NCBI RefSeq assembly: GCF_000265245.1
Contig: NZ_AJKS02000004.1
Location: 35,448 to 99,447, forward strand
From: Halomonas smyrnensis AAD6
GTDB taxonomy: Bacteria; Pseudomonadota; Gammaproteobacteria; Pseudomonadales; Halomonadaceae
Length of the DNA stretch: 64,000 bases
Direction: 5' to 3'
Shown here: positions 8,849 through 18,262 of the stretch, in pieces
Numbering within the stretch: position 1 is the stretch's first letter
Layout of the letters: each line of letters begins with the position of its first letter
The notes under the pieces: model-generated
The model's input: only the letters and a program-made list of their open reading frames with translations
Told to the model about the DNA's origin: nothing
Databases searched by the model: none
Program-made: the position numbers and the translations under genes

Positions 8849-9757
8849 ATGTCCTCTTCGCTCTCTCTTCCTCGTCGCCCGCTGGTGGTGGGCCATGGCG
8901 TGGCCGCCCTGCGGCTGTGCCAGGCCGCCCGGGAACTCGGCATCCTGGCGCACAGCGCCGAGGGCGAGCCCCCCGCGCTGGTGGCCAGGGCGCGCGCGTT
9001 GGGCTGCGATGCCCTGCATCCCGGCGAGGCGGCGCCGTCTCGTCAGCTCGCCCTGGCCCGGGCCTGTCGCGAGGCCGGGCTGCGCTTTCTGGGCCAGGGC
9101 ACGACGCTGCTCGCCGCCATGACCGACGAGGCGTCCATGCGCCGGCTGATGCAGGAGGCCGGACTGCCGCTGGCGGCCGAAGCGTCCGGCCCCCTGGTGA
9201 GCGTCGCGCTGCTGGCCGACGGCGCCGGGCGAATGGTGCATCTGGCACCGCGCCAGACGCTGCCGGATGGCGCATCGCTGGCGCCACTGCCGTGGCTGAC
9301 GCCGGAGCGCAGCGCTTATCTGGGGCGGCTGGCCGGCCAGGCCGTGGCCGCGCTCGGGGCGACGGGGCTGGTCGAGGCGAGGTTTCGCGTATTCGACAAT
9401 GCGGTGGGCTTCGATTCCCTGGTGCCCGGGCCGAACGGCGAGGAGGCCCTCGACGAGTCGCTGTTCGGCCTCGATCCGCTGGTGGCCCAGTGGCGCCTGT
9501 GGGGCGGCGAGCGCCTGGGTGAGCGCCAGAGCGGGCTGACCGCCCGCGGCCATGCCCGGCTGTGGCGACTGATCCTGCCCGGGGAGGCGCGGCTCGATGG
9601 CGGTCCCGGCGTGCGACTGGACGGCGCCGGCTCCGGGGAGGAAGCGCGGCTGGTGGTGTGGGGGCGGCGACCCGAGGACCTGCAGGGGCGCGCCCGTCGT
9701 GTGCTGACCGCGCTGCTGGGTGAGGAGGGCGCGCGAGCGCACTGGCCCCTCGAGTAA
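8849..9757 (+). CDS. Degenerate biotin-carboxylase-like protein
   Basis: This 302-residue protein reads as a shortened and decayed copy of biotin carboxylase (about 450 residues). The N-terminal domain is recognisable: a GEIA-like start (VGHGVAALRLCQAARELGI), then ALGCDALHPGEAAPS in place of GADAIHPGYGFLSE, and LRFLGQGTTLLAAMTDEASM in place of FIGPS...MGDK. The later part matches the biotin-carboxylase C-terminal domain (GHARLWRLILPGEARLDGGPGVRLDG and a DAxxRxxxAL-like end). The ATP-grasp centre with its nucleotide lysines and the ExN-RxQVEH catalytic strip is missing or replaced. Biotin carboxylation is therefore unlikely, and a regulatory or scaffold role is only a guess. I chose ATG 8849; a GTG at 8810 is the alternative. 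Confidence 0.6.
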   Translation: MSSSLSLPRRPLVVGHGVAALRLCQAARELGILAHSAEGEPPALVARARALGCDALHPGEAAPSRQLALARACREAGLRFLGQGTTLLAAMTDEASMRRLMQEAGLPLAAEASGPLVSVALLADGAGRMVHLAPRQTLPDGASLAPLPWLTPERSAYLGRLAGQAVAALGATGLVEARFRVFDNAVGFDSLVPGPNGEEALDESLFGLDPLVAQWRLWGGERLGERQSGLTARGHARLWRLILPGEARLDGGPGVRLDGAGSGEEARLVVWGRRPEDLQGRARRVLTALLGEEGARAHWPLE

Positions 9758-9871
9758 GGTGGCTCTCGCCACGCGGCGGCGTGTGGGTTATATTGCGATG
9801 CAGCAAAGGCGGTTCGGCGCTGGAGGCGTGACCGCCTTTATCCCCATGGCGACCCATGGAGCGTCGATAAT

Positions 9872-12430
9872 ATGATTCCCCTCATGCCGACTCTGCCTCC
9901 CGCCCTGGCGTCCTGGATGGACCCCTTCGGCTTCGGCCGCGCCGCCGTCGATTACTGGCGCGACGGCCTGGAGCGCAGCACGCTTTACCTGGATGTCATG
10001 CGCCAGCGTGGCAACCAGTATCTGGAACACATCGAGCAGACCAAGCCCAACGTGCTCGGCTTCGAGTCCGAGGTCTTGCTCGACGGCCGCGACCTGCCGT
10101 GTCCCGTCAACTACGAACTGATGCGCATCCTGCCGCCCGAGGGCGTCGAGACCGATCCGCTGATGCGGCCCTTCGTGGTCGTCGACCCGCGGGCCGGCCA
10201 CGGGCCGGGCATCGGCGGCTTCAAGCCCGACAGCGAGCTCGGGGTGGCGCTGCGCGCCGGCCATCCGTGCTATTTCATCGGCTTTCTGCCTTACCCCGAA
10301 CCCGGCCAGACGGTCGAGGACGTGGTCGAGGCCGAGGTGGCCTTCCTGCGCCACGTGATCTCGCTGCACCCGGACACCGCCGAGAAGCCGATGGTGGTGG
10401 GCAACTGCCAGGCCGGCTGGCAGATCATGATGGCCGCGGCGCTCGAACCCGAGGTGTTCGGACCGATCCTGATCGCCGGCGCGCCGCTGTCCTACTGGGC
10501 CGGCCACCGCGGTCAGGCGCCGATGCGCTATACCGGCGGGATGACCGGCGGCAGCTGGGTCACCACGCTGCTCAGCGACCTGGGCGACGGCCTGTTCGAC
10601 GGCGCCTGGCTGGTGCAGAACTTCGAGCGCCTGAACCCGGCCAACACCTGGTGGAGCAAGCAGTACCACCTTTATTCCCGCGTCGATACCGAGGCCGAGC
10701 GCTATCTGGACTTCGAACGCTGGTGGGGCGGTCACGTGGTGCTGGGCGGCCAGGAGATCCAGTACATCGTCGACAACCTGTTCGTCGGCAACCGCCTCTC
10801 CACCGCCCAGATGGTGACCGCCGACGGCCGGCGCATCGACCTGCGCAACCTGCGCTCACCGGTGGTGGTGTTCTGCTCGCGGGGCGACGACATCACGCCG
10901 CCGCCCCAGGCCCTGGGCTGGGTGCAGGATCTCTACCAGGACACCGATGACCTGATCGCCAACGAGCAGACCATCGTCTACTGCGTGCACGACACCACCG
11001 GGCATCTGGGCATCTTCGTGTCGGGCAGCGTGTCGCGCAAGGAGCACGCCGAGTTCACCGCCAACATGGACTACATCGACGTGCTGCCGCCGGGGCTCTA
11101 CGAGACCGCGATCTCGCGGGCCGAGGATCGCCCCGACGCCGAGCTGATCGAGCGCGACTACCTGCTCGAGTTCCAGCCGCGCAGCGTCGAGGAGCTGGAT
11201 CACGAGATCCAGCACCGCGCCGACGACGAGCGTCGCTTCGCCACCGTGGCCCGGGTCTCCGAGATCAATCAGGGCCTCTATCGCGCCTTCCTGCAGCCCT
11301 GGGTGCAGGCGCTGGCCACGCCCGAGTCGGCTCACTGGATGCGTCGGATGCACCCCAATCGCCTGGGCTATCGGCTGCTCTCCGATCGCAATCCGCTGAT
11401 GGTGCCGGTCCCGGTGCTGGCGGATCGAGTTCGCCGCGATCGTCACGAGGTCGGCGAGGACAACGTCTTCCGCGCCCTGGAGGGCGTGGTGTCGAGCCAG
11501 ATCACCCATGCCCTGGAGGCCTGGCGCGAGCTGCGCGACCGCAGCCTCGAGCGCTGGTTCCAGGACGTCTATGGCCAGCCGCTGCTGCAGCTGCTGGTCG
11601 GCCTCGGCGGCGACGCCCCGGTGCGCCGCCAGCCGGGCGCCGAGCCCGAGCAGCGTCGTTTCGTGCAGCAGCGTCACGCGGCGATCCGTACCCGGGTCGC
11701 GGAGGGCGGCAGCCACGAGGCGGTGATGCGCTCGGTGATCTACGTGCTGGGCGGCGCGCCGGCCACCGACGGGCGCAACTTCCAGCGCCTGCGGGCCTCG
11801 CGGGCCGAGCTGGAGCCGGATGCCCGTCTGGCCGACTTCAAGCACCTGGTGCGCGAGCAGTTCTTCATCCTCGAGCAGGACCGTGAGCTGGCGCTGGAGA
11901 CGATCCCGACGCTGCTGGAAGGGCTCGCGGCCGACGAGATCGACGCCCATCTGGAGCACATCGACCACGTGCTGGCGGCCAGCGGCGAGCTCAGCGATCG
12001 CGCCGCCAAGCGCTTCGCGCGCATTCGCGAGCTGTTCGAGAGCGCCCGCCCCGAGCCGGCGCCGTCTTCCACGCCGGACGAGACGCCGGAGGGGGCGCCC
12101 GGCGCGGCGGGGTCGTTAGAGGCGTCCGGCACGTCGCCGGCCTCTGAGACGCCCGCGTCATCCGGGGCGGCTAAGGCCGCCGAGACGCCCAAGACGAGCC
12201 CGGCCGCCAGGAAGACGGCCCCTGCCAAGGCCGCTCCGGCCAAGAACGCTCCGGCCAAGAGCACTCCTAGCAAGGCCGCGACGGCGTCCAAGGCATCTTC
12301 GGCGCCCGAGACCGCTTCGTCGGAGGCGTCGGGGAAGGTGAAGGCATCGTCGGCGACGTCCGGGGCGCGCCGCAGCGGTCCGCGTCAGACCGGCGCACGG
12401 CGCCGCAAGCCGCCCGAGTCCAAGAGCTGA
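9872..12430 (+). CDS. DUF3141 (PhaC-like alpha/beta hydrolase) protein with Lys/Ala/Pro tail
   Basis: This 852-residue protein belongs to the DUF3141 family, which is related to polyhydroxyalkanoate synthase. The start resembles PhaC (DYWRDGLERSTLYLDVMRQRGNQYLEH). The nucleophile elbow reads GNCQAGW, putting a cysteine near residue 179, as in PhaC rather than the serine of lipases. A later AAVTLFxxxGD-like strand (PVVVFCSRGDDITPPPQALGW) and DTTGHLGIFVSG carry the likely Asp and His. The last 125 or so residues are low-complexity, first acidic and then rich in PAKxA repeats like histone H1-type bacterial tails. No phaC, phaB or phasin gene is in the window. The enzymatic activity of the family is not established. 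Confidence 0.75.
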   Translation: MIPLMPTLPPALASWMDPFGFGRAAVDYWRDGLERSTLYLDVMRQRGNQYLEHIEQTKPNVLGFESEVLLDGRDLPCPVNYELMRILPPEGVETDPLMRPFVVVDPRAGHGPGIGGFKPDSELGVALRAGHPCYFIGFLPYPEPGQTVEDVVEAEVAFLRHVISLHPDTAEKPMVVGNCQAGWQIMMAAALEPEVFGPILIAGAPLSYWAGHRGQAPMRYTGGMTGGSWVTTLLSDLGDGLFDGAWLVQNFERLNPANTWWSKQYHLYSRVDTEAERYLDFERWWGGHVVLGGQEIQYIVDNLFVGNRLSTAQMVTADGRRIDLRNLRSPVVVFCSRGDDITPPPQALGWVQDLYQDTDDLIANEQTIVYCVHDTTGHLGIFVSGSVSRKEHAEFTANMDYIDVLPPGLYETAISRAEDRPDAELIERDYLLEFQPRSVEELDHEIQHRADDERRFATVARVSEINQGLYRAFLQPWVQALATPESAHWMRRMHPNRLGYRLLSDRNPLMVPVPVLADRVRRDRHEVGEDNVFRALEGVVSSQITHALEAWRELRDRSLERWFQDVYGQPLLQLLVGLGGDAPVRRQPGAEPEQRRFVQQRHAAIRTRVAEGGSHEAVMRSVIYVLGGAPATDGRNFQRLRASRAELEPDARLADFKHLVREQFFILEQDRELALETIPTLLEGLAADEIDAHLEHIDHVLAASGELSDRAAKRFARIRELFESARPEPAPSSTPDETPEGAPGAAGSLEASGTSPASETPASSGAAKAAETPKTSPAARKTAPAKAAPAKNAPAKSTPSKAATASKASSAPETASSEASGKVKASSATSGARRSGPRQTGARRRKPPESKS

Positions 12431-12451
12431 CGCTCGAGAGCGTCGCGCACC

Positions 12452-12481
12452 GCGCCCCCGCCGATTTCCCGGCGGGGGCGC
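12452..12481 (+). terminator. Hairpin after the DUF3141 gene
   Basis: An 11-base GC stem (GCGCCCCCGCC/GGCGGGGGCGC) with a GATTTCCC loop lies 22 bases after the stop. There is no T-run, so termination may be weak or rho-assisted. Confidence 0.55.
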
Positions 12482-12660
12482 CTGCGTTGGGGACGGTGCT
12501 TGCCGAGCCGGGGGCGGCGGTCTAGGGTCAAAGGCCCGGCAATCCCGCGACTGGCGTGTTGGCTGGCGCTGGGGTAGGGTAAGCGCATTTTTCACCCGCC
12601 AGCGGGTGGCCGATTCCGTTCGACGCGGGTTTTCCCGCGCCTACAGACGTTTGGAGCACT

Positions 12661-15300
12661 ATGGGCAAGTCTCTGGTCATCGTCGAGTCGCCGGCCAAGG
12701 CGAAGACGATCAACAAGTATCTCGGCAACGAGTTCATCGTGAAGTCGAGCGTGGGGCACATTCGTGACCTCCCGACCAGCGGCTCGGGCAAGGCGGCCTC
12801 GGATCCCAAGGAGCGTGCCCGGCAGGCCGCGGCGACCCGCAAGATGTCCGCCGAGGAGAAGGCCGAGTATCGCCAGCGCAAGTCCCACGAGCAGCTGATC
12901 CGGCGCATGGGCATCGACCCCGAGCATGACTGGGAAGCCAACTACGAGATCCTGCCCGGCAAGGAGAAGGTGGTCGCCGAGCTCAAGAAGCTCGCCGAGA
13001 AGGCCGATACCGTCTATCTCGCCACCGACCTGGACCGCGAGGGGGAAGCCATCGCCTGGCACCTTCGCGAGACCATCGGCGGCGACGAGTCGCGCTATCG
13101 GCGCGTGGTGTTCAACGAGATCACCAAGAACGCCATCCACGAGGCCTTCGAGGATCCGGGCCAGCTGAACATGCCGCGGGTCGAGGCCCAGCAGGCGCGG
13201 CGCTTCCTGGACCGCGTGGTGGGCTTCATGCTCTCGCCGCTGCTGTGGGCGAAGATCGCCCGCGGGCTGTCCGCCGGCCGCGTGCAGTCGGTGGCCATGC
13301 GCCTGATCGTCGAGCGCGAGCGCGAAATCCGCGCCTTCGTGCCCGAGGAGTTCTGGGACGTCCACGCCGACCTCAAGCCGGCCGACGATCCCTCGGCCGA
13401 GCCGGTGCGCTTCGAGCTGGCGCGCCAGGACGGCAAGGCCTTCCGCCCGACCTCCGAGGCCGAGACCCTGGAGCGCATCGCGGCGCTGCGCCAGGCCGAT
13501 CTGGCGATCACCTCCCGCGAGGACAAGCCGACCCGCTCCAAGCCCAATGCGCCCTTCATCACCTCGACCCTGCAGCAGGCCGCCAGCGGCCGCCTGGGCT
13601 TCTCGGTGAAGAAGACCATGACGCTGGCCCAGCGCCTCTACGAGGCGGGCTACATCACCTACATGCGGACCGACTCCACCAACCTCTCCCGCGAGGCGGT
13701 GGACGGCGTGCGCGACTTCATCGGCGAGGAATACGGCGAGCGCTACCTGCCCGAGGCGCCCAACCGCTACTCCAGCAAGGAGGGCGCCCAGGAGGCCCAC
13801 GAGGCGATCCGCCCCTCCGCGGTCACCCGCCGGGCCACCGATCTGGCCGGCATGGAGCGTGACGCCGAGCGGCTCTACGAGCTGATCTGGCGCCAGTTCG
13901 TGGCCTGCCAGATGACCCCGGCCGAATACCTCTCGACCACCCTGACCGTGGCCGCCGACGGCTACGAGCTCAAGGCCAAGGGCCGGGTGCTCAAGTTCGA
14001 CGGCTACACCCGCGTGATGAAGCCCATGGGGCGCAAGGACGAGGACCAGTCGCTGCCCGATCTGGCCGAGGGCGCGGCGCTGACCCTCGAGTCGCTGGAC
14101 CCACAGCAGCACTTCACCAAGCCGCCGGCCCGCTACACCGAGGCCAGCCTGGTCAAGGAGCTGGAGAAGAAGGGCATCGGCCGGCCCTCGACCTACGCGG
14201 CGATCATCTCGACCATCCAGGACCGCGGCTACGTCACGCTGGAGAACCGGCGCTTCTACGCCGAGAAGCTCGGCGACATCGTCACCGAGCGGCTCAAGGA
14301 GTCGTTCCCGGACCTGATGGACTACTCCTTCACCGCGCGCATGGAGGACAGCCTCGACGAGGTGGCCGAGGGCGAGCGCCGCTGGCGCGAGCTGCTCGAC
14401 GCCTTCTACGCCGAGTTCCGCGAGGAGCTCGACGAGGCCCAGAGCGAGGAGGGCATGCGTCCCAATCAGCCGGTGCCCACCGACATCGACTGCCCGAGCT
14501 GCGGGCGCAAGATGCAGATCCGCACCGCCTCGACGGGCGTGTTTTTGGGCTGCTCCGGCTACAACCTGCCGCCCAAGGAGCGCTGCAAGACCACCATCGA
14601 TCTGCTGCCCGGCGACGAGGCGGTGGCCGCCGATGCCGACGAGGACGCCGAGACCGATGCGCTGCGCGCCAAGCACCGCTGCCCCAAGTGTGGCACGGCG
14701 ATGGACAGCTACCTGATCGACGAGGATCGCAAGCTGCACGTCTGCGGCAACAGCCCGGACTGCGACGGCTACGAGGTCGAGCAGGGCAAGTTCCGCATCA
14801 AGGGCTACGAGGGCCCGACCATCGAGTGCGACAAGTGCGGCAGCGAGATGCAGCTCAAGTCCGGGCGCTTCGGCAAGTACTTCGGCTGCACCAGCGAGAG
14901 CTGCAAGAACACCCGCAAGCTGCTCAAGAACGGCGAGGTCGCGCCGCCCAAGATGGACCCGATCCCGATGCCGGAGCTGGCCTGTCAGAAGGTCGAGGAC
15001 CACTACGTGCTGCGCGACGGGGCCAGCGGCCTGTTCCTGGCGGCCAGCAAGTTCCCCAAGAACCGCGAGACCCGTCCGCCGCTGGTGATCGAGCTCAAGG
15101 CGCACGCCGAGGAGCTGCCGGACAAGTACCGCTACCTGCTCGACGCGCCGGACGCCGATCCCGATGGTCGTCCGGCCCAGATCCGTTTCTCGCGCAAGGC
15201 CAAGGCGCAGTTCCTGATGACCGAGGACAACGGCAAGGCCACCGGCTGGAAGGCCACCTTCGACGACGGTAAATGGCAGGTGGAGGACAAGCGCAAGTGA
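12661..15300 (+). CDS. topA: DNA topoisomerase I (type IA)
   Basis: TopA relaxes negatively supercoiled DNA by single-strand passage. The 879-residue protein opens with the TOPRIM motif ([18 protein letters not shown]) and the acidic [13 protein letters not shown]. The active-site tyrosine is in [10 protein letters not shown], about residue 334. Three C-terminal zinc-finger-type units follow, beginning [18 protein letters not shown] and CDKCGSEMQ. The first zinc unit has an insertion before its last cysteine. The next gene starts inside the stop codon region. Confidence 0.97.
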   Translation: MGKSLVIVESPAKAKTINKYLGNEFIVKSSVGHIRDLPTSGSGKAASDPKERARQAAATRKMSAEEKAEYRQRKSHEQLIRRMGIDPEHDWEANYEILPGKEKVVAELKKLAEKADTVYLATDLDREGEAIAWHLRETIGGDESRYRRVVFNEITKNAIHEAFEDPGQLNMPRVEAQQARRFLDRVVGFMLSPLLWAKIARGLSAGRVQSVAMRLIVEREREIRAFVPEEFWDVHADLKPADDPSAEPVRFELARQDGKAFRPTSEAETLERIAALRQADLAITSREDKPTRSKPNAPFITSTLQQAASGRLGFSVKKTMTLAQRLYEAGYITYMRTDSTNLSREAVDGVRDFIGEEYGERYLPEAPNRYSSKEGAQEAHEAIRPSAVTRRATDLAGMERDAERLYELIWRQFVACQMTPAEYLSTTLTVAADGYELKAKGRVLKFDGYTRVMKPMGRKDEDQSLPDLAEGAALTLESLDPQQHFTKPPARYTEASLVKELEKKGIGRPSTYAAIISTIQDRGYVTLENRRFYAEKLGDIVTERLKESFPDLMDYSFTARMEDSLDEVAEGERRWRELLDAFYAEFREELDEAQSEEGMRPNQPVPTDIDCPSCGRKMQIRTASTGVFLGCSGYNLPPKERCKTTIDLLPGDEAVAADADEDAETDALRAKHRCPKCGTAMDSYLIDEDRKLHVCGNSPDCDGYEVEQGKFRIKGYEGPTIECDKCGSEMQLKSGRFGKYFGCTSESCKNTRKLLKNGEVAPPKMDPIPMPELACQKVEDHYVLRDGASGLFLAASKFPKNRETRPPLVIELKAHAEELPDKYRYLLDAPDADPDGRPAQIRFSRKAKAQFLMTEDNGKATGWKATFDDGKWQVEDKRK

Positions 15301-15761
15301 CCCCGAGAGCCCGTACCAATCAGCTGCTCTATCAGGCCGAGCTGCTGCTGACGACGCCCGCCGGCGATGACGAGCACGCCGAGGCACGCCGCATGGCCGG
15401 GGAAGAGGGGGCGCTGGCGATGCTCGAGCTGGCGCTGGAGTCGCTGCTGCGCGAGGTGACCGAGCATGCCCGTCTGGAGCGTCACGACTGGCACGAGCTG
15501 CTGGCGGCGGACGGCGAGCCGCTGGCCGAGCTCGAGCGCCTGCGCAGCCTGGCCCGGCGACCGGACAGCTGGCTCGCGCGGCTGATCGCCCGCCTCGAGG
15601 CGCTGCATGCCAGCGACGGCGTGGCGCGTCGCGCCAGCGGCGCGGCCCAGGGCATCATCGCCGTGGGCAGCGCCGCTGCCCTGGGTGACGAGTTGCACGA
15701 CGTCCTGGCGGCCGCCAAGCGCGAGATCGGCGACCTGCGTCAGACCAGCGAAGAGTGGTAA
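15297..15761 (+). CDS. Small alpha-helical DUF6586-type protein
   Basis: This is a 154-residue, helical, charged protein resembling the DUF6586 family, often found after topA in pseudomonads and Halomonas; its function is unknown. I chose GTG 15297, which overlaps the topA stop as GTGA and follows a GGAGG. An ATG 24 bases earlier lacks a ribosome site. It has no signal peptide or membrane segment. The overlap implies co-translation with TopA. Confidence 0.7.
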   Translation: MTPRARTNQLLYQAELLLTTPAGDDEHAEARRMAGEEGALAMLELALESLLREVTEHARLERHDWHELLAADGEPLAELERLRSLARRPDSWLARLIARLEALHASDGVARRASGAAQGIIAVGSAAALGDELHDVLAAAKREIGDLRQTSEEW

Positions 15762-15797
15762 CGACGGCCGCGGCGAGGCGTGGGATCCTGCCAGTGT

Positions 15798-16253
15798 CTA
15801 GCCGCGGTCGTTCCAGTGCCGCTGCATTTCCAGGAAGGTCAGCGACGCCGACCAGGTGATCAGCATGAAGCCGGTCAGCGACTCGGTGCCCATCAGGAAG
15901 CGCAGCGGGCCCTCGGGGAAGACGTCGCCGTAGCCGAGCGTGGTGAAGGTGATCGCCGAGAGATAGATGTAGTCCAGCCCGTTTTCCATCGGTGTCGTGC
16001 CGGCCACGGTGGCCGTCGTGGCGTCCGTCAGCCACCAGGCCGCCAGGCCGAACAGCCAGATTTCCAGCACGTGGGCGGCCAGCAGGCCGTACATCAGCCC
16101 CAGGAAGCGCCGCCGCCGCGACGGCGAGGTGCGCCGCATCATCCGGCTCAGCACGCTCGACGCCTCGAAGTGCAGCAGCACGCAGGCCGCCACCACCACC
16201 AGGGTGGTGCCCGCCACCAGCAGGTGGCCCCTGTCCAGCAACAGCTCGATCAA
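15798..16253 (-). CDS. Two-TM potassium-channel family protein
   Basis: This 151-residue membrane protein has the K+ selectivity filter TLGYGD in SAITFTTLGYGDVFPEG, followed by the outer-pore and final helix (LMGTESLTGFMLITWSASLTFLEM). Hydrophobic helices lie at about residues 12-27, 50-75 and 118-140, with the pore loop before the last. It has no cytoplasmic regulatory domain (no TrkA-N/RCK), so it is a minimal ion-channel-2 type protein. A homotetramer is expected from the family. It is divergent from the next gene. Confidence 0.82.
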   Translation of the reverse strand: MIELLLDRGHLLVAGTTLVVVAACVLLHFEASSVLSRMMRRTSPSRRRRFLGLMYGLLAAHVLEIWLFGLAAWWLTDATTATVAGTTPMENGLDYIYLSAITFTTLGYGDVFPEGPLRFLMGTESLTGFMLITWSASLTFLEMQRHWNDRG

Positions 16254-16431
16254 TGGCCGCTCCTCGAATATGCATGGCCGGTGGCGCGCTGACCGGTTGT
16301 CCGCGACGACCGGGCTCGATGCGTCCGAATGACGTGCATCAAGCCGGCATGGTGCCCGTGTCGACTAGGATATCATCAGCGGGAGCATGAAAACGGGATT
16401 CCCGCGGTCATCGTGTCTCTGGGGGTGTGCC

Positions 16432-16899
16432 ATGCGTTTTCATCAGGTCAGAGAGTTGGTGCGTTGGGCGGCGGACTATCACGGTCGGCTCGATGAGGCC
16501 TACGTCGGGTGGGCCGCGCAGGAGGGTGTCGGCGAACGCCGACGGATGGCGCTGGACTATCTCGCCGAACACGAGCGTCGCATGCAGCGCGAGCTCGAGG
16601 CCTACTTCGCCGAAGGCAGCGAGCATCGGCGCGTGCTCGATGCCTGGTTCGATGATCCCGAGGAGTTCCCTCATGCGCCGGTGCTCGAGCGCCTGCCCGA
16701 AGGCGATGACGGCGAGGATGTGGAGACGGTGCTGTCGACGGCGCTGACGATGCATCGCACGCTGCAGGATCTCTATCGGCACCGCGTGGAGCGCGCCGGC
16801 AGCGACCCGGAGAGGGAGTTCTTCGAGGCACTGGTGCAGGCCGAAGACGCCGAGGTGAGGCGCCTGGTGCGGGATATCCAGCGGCTGGAAGCCTACTGA
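16432..16899 (+). CDS. Uncharacterised helical protein, possibly ferritin-like
   Basis: This 155-residue protein is predicted to be nearly all helix. It has regularly placed Glu and His residues (DYLAEHERRMQRELEAYF, TALTMHRTLQDLYRHRV, EREFFEALVQAEDAEVRRL), which suggests a four-helix bundle such as the rubrerythrin/ferritin fold. The metal-binding ExxH pairs are not complete enough to assign it. There is no signal peptide. The start at 16432 follows GGGGGTG; an upstream in-frame ATG at 16387 lacks a site. It stands alone between a divergent channel gene and the L,D-transpeptidase. Confidence 0.55.
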   Translation: MRFHQVRELVRWAADYHGRLDEAYVGWAAQEGVGERRRMALDYLAEHERRMQRELEAYFAEGSEHRRVLDAWFDDPEEFPHAPVLERLPEGDDGEDVETVLSTALTMHRTLQDLYRHRVERAGSDPEREFFEALVQAEDAEVRRLVRDIQRLEAY

Positions 16900-17110
16900 A
16901 TCCGCCACTGTTTCGGCCGTGTCGAGTGCAGAGGTTTCGGTTGTCGCCAGGGGGTGACAAGTCGGCCGGCGAAGGGAGGCGTCGACCGCCTCATCCTGGC
17001 ATCGAACGGTTTCGCCGGCAGGAAGAGGTCGGGTGTGGCGGTTGTCGACTGACATCGGTGTCCAGATGCGATATAACGGCCTCCTCGTTTTCCGGCTACC
17101 GGCTTTCCCC

Positions 17111-17740
17111 ATGACGCAACATCGAGAAGAGCGGCTCCGTCTGAGCCGGCGGCGTTTCGGCCTGCTGGCGCTGAGTCTGCCATTCTGGTCGGCCTCCGCC
17201 CCGGCGGCCACGCTGATGAGCGACCTGCTGGCGCGGGCCAGCACGCCGCGCGCCCCCGATGAGCTGTGGGTGCTGGTCGATGATCATGAGGCTCGTCTGA
17301 GCGTCTTCCGTGGGGACCGGGTAGTGGAGCGCTTCTCGCCGATCTCCCTCGGTCGCGGTGGGGCCCGAGCGGAGCGTACCCGGGGCGATCGCGCGACGCC
17401 GCTGGGCGAATTTCGCGTCACGCGTTTCAACTATCAGAGCAAGTACCGCACCTTCGTCGGGCTGGATTACCCCACGCCGACGCATGCCCGCATGGCGCTG
17501 AATGCCGGGGTCTACAGCCAGCAGGACTACGACGATTACTTCAGCTACTATCGTCGCCACGGCACGCCGCCGCAGGATACGGTGCTGGGCGGCTACATCG
17601 GTATCCACGGCATCGGCGTGGCCGACCCCGAGATTCACCGACGTTTTCACTGGACCGATGGCTGTGTCGCGGTCACCGATCGGCAGATCGATACCCTGTC
17701 GTCGATGATCGACATTGGCACGCGGGTCGTCATCCGCTAG
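17111..17740 (+). CDS. L,D-transpeptidase family protein with probable Tat signal
   Basis: This 209-residue protein has a YkuD catalytic domain. L,D-transpeptidases make 3-3 cross-links or attach lipoproteins to diaminopimelate. The active centre is visible as HGIGVAD followed by FHWTDGCVAVTD, with the catalytic cysteine in DGC. Upstream blocks are TPLGEFRVT and GIHG. The N-terminus (LRLSRRRFGLLALSLPFWSASAPAA) has twin arginines before a hydrophobic stretch, which suggests Tat export. The usual SHGC/R signature is changed to TDGC-V, a known variant type. The next gene encodes an Lpp-type lipoprotein, a plausible substrate. Confidence 0.8.
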   Translation: MTQHREERLRLSRRRFGLLALSLPFWSASAPAATLMSDLLARASTPRAPDELWVLVDDHEARLSVFRGDRVVERFSPISLGRGGARAERTRGDRATPLGEFRVTRFNYQSKYRTFVGLDYPTPTHARMALNAGVYSQQDYDDYFSYYRRHGTPPQDTVLGGYIGIHGIGVADPEIHRRFHWTDGCVAVTDRQIDTLSSMIDIGTRVVIR

Positions 17741-17918
17741 TCTTTATATGCGCTAAGGACGTTCTAGCCGGTGGGCGTGTGCTGTCGTGAAAAACGCCCA
17801 GCATTTGACGTCTCCGGTTCGCAGCAGGCATTGTTGCTGCATTAGAACCTGCGATAGCAGGACGCCTGGTTGTCAGGCATCACCAACGCAGTACCAAGGA
17901 AGACTCAAGGAGAACACC

Positions 17919-18182
17919 ATGACTCTGAAGACTACTCTCAAGCTGTCCGCCGCTGCCGCCTCTCTCGCCGTTCTGGCCGGTTGCGCCTCTTCCAGCGCCC
18001 TGGAAGAAGTTCGCACCACTGCCGAATCCGCACAGGCCGACGCCGCGGAAGCTCGCAGCATCGCGACCCAGGCGCAGAACACCGCCAACCAGGCTCAGCG
18101 CGACGCTCAAGCGGCTCTGCAGATGTCCCAGCAGAACCGTGAAGAGATGAACCGCATGTTCGAGCGTTCCATGCGCAAGTAA
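17919..18182 (+). CDS. Lpp/OprI-type major outer-membrane lipoprotein
   Basis: This is an 87-residue lipoprotein. Its signal ends in the lipobox LAGC (VLAGCASSS). The rest is an alanine-rich heptad coiled coil (TTAESAQADAAEAR, NQAQRDAQAAL) expected to trimerise, and it ends in RSMRK. The C-terminal Lys is the residue that Braun-type lipoproteins link to peptidoglycan. AAGGAG lies seven bases before the ATG. A longer in-frame reading from 17787 is rejected because it would bury the signal peptide. A strong terminator follows, in keeping with an abundant monocistronic message. Confidence 0.88.
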   Translation: MTLKTTLKLSAAAASLAVLAGCASSSALEEVRTTAESAQADAAEARSIATQAQNTANQAQRDAQAALQMSQQNREEMNRMFERSMRK

Positions 18183-18230
18183 GTCGGTAGCGGCTGGCCA
18201 GGCCTGCTCGCCTGGTGATGCCATACCCCG

Positions 18231-18262
18231 GGCCACCCCTCGCGAGAGGGGTGGCCTTTTTT
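18231..18262 (+). terminator. Rho-independent terminator of the lipoprotein gene
   Basis: The stem GGCCACCCCT/AGGGGTGGCC with a CGCGAG loop is followed by TTTTTT, a textbook terminator. Confidence 0.93.

Noticed and set aside
8849..9757. PurK or other ATP-grasp ligase
   Set aside because: The HPG and MTDEASM segments align with the biotin-carboxylase order, and the ATP-grasp centre itself is absent.
12592..15387. A 931-codon open frame antisense to topA
   Set aside because: It is a shadow of the GC-rich topA codons; the translation is repetitive Leu/Ala/Gly/His without domains.
17787..17918. Longer start for the Lpp-type lipoprotein
   Set aside because: It would place 44 residues before the lipoprotein signal; AAGGAG supports ATG 17919.
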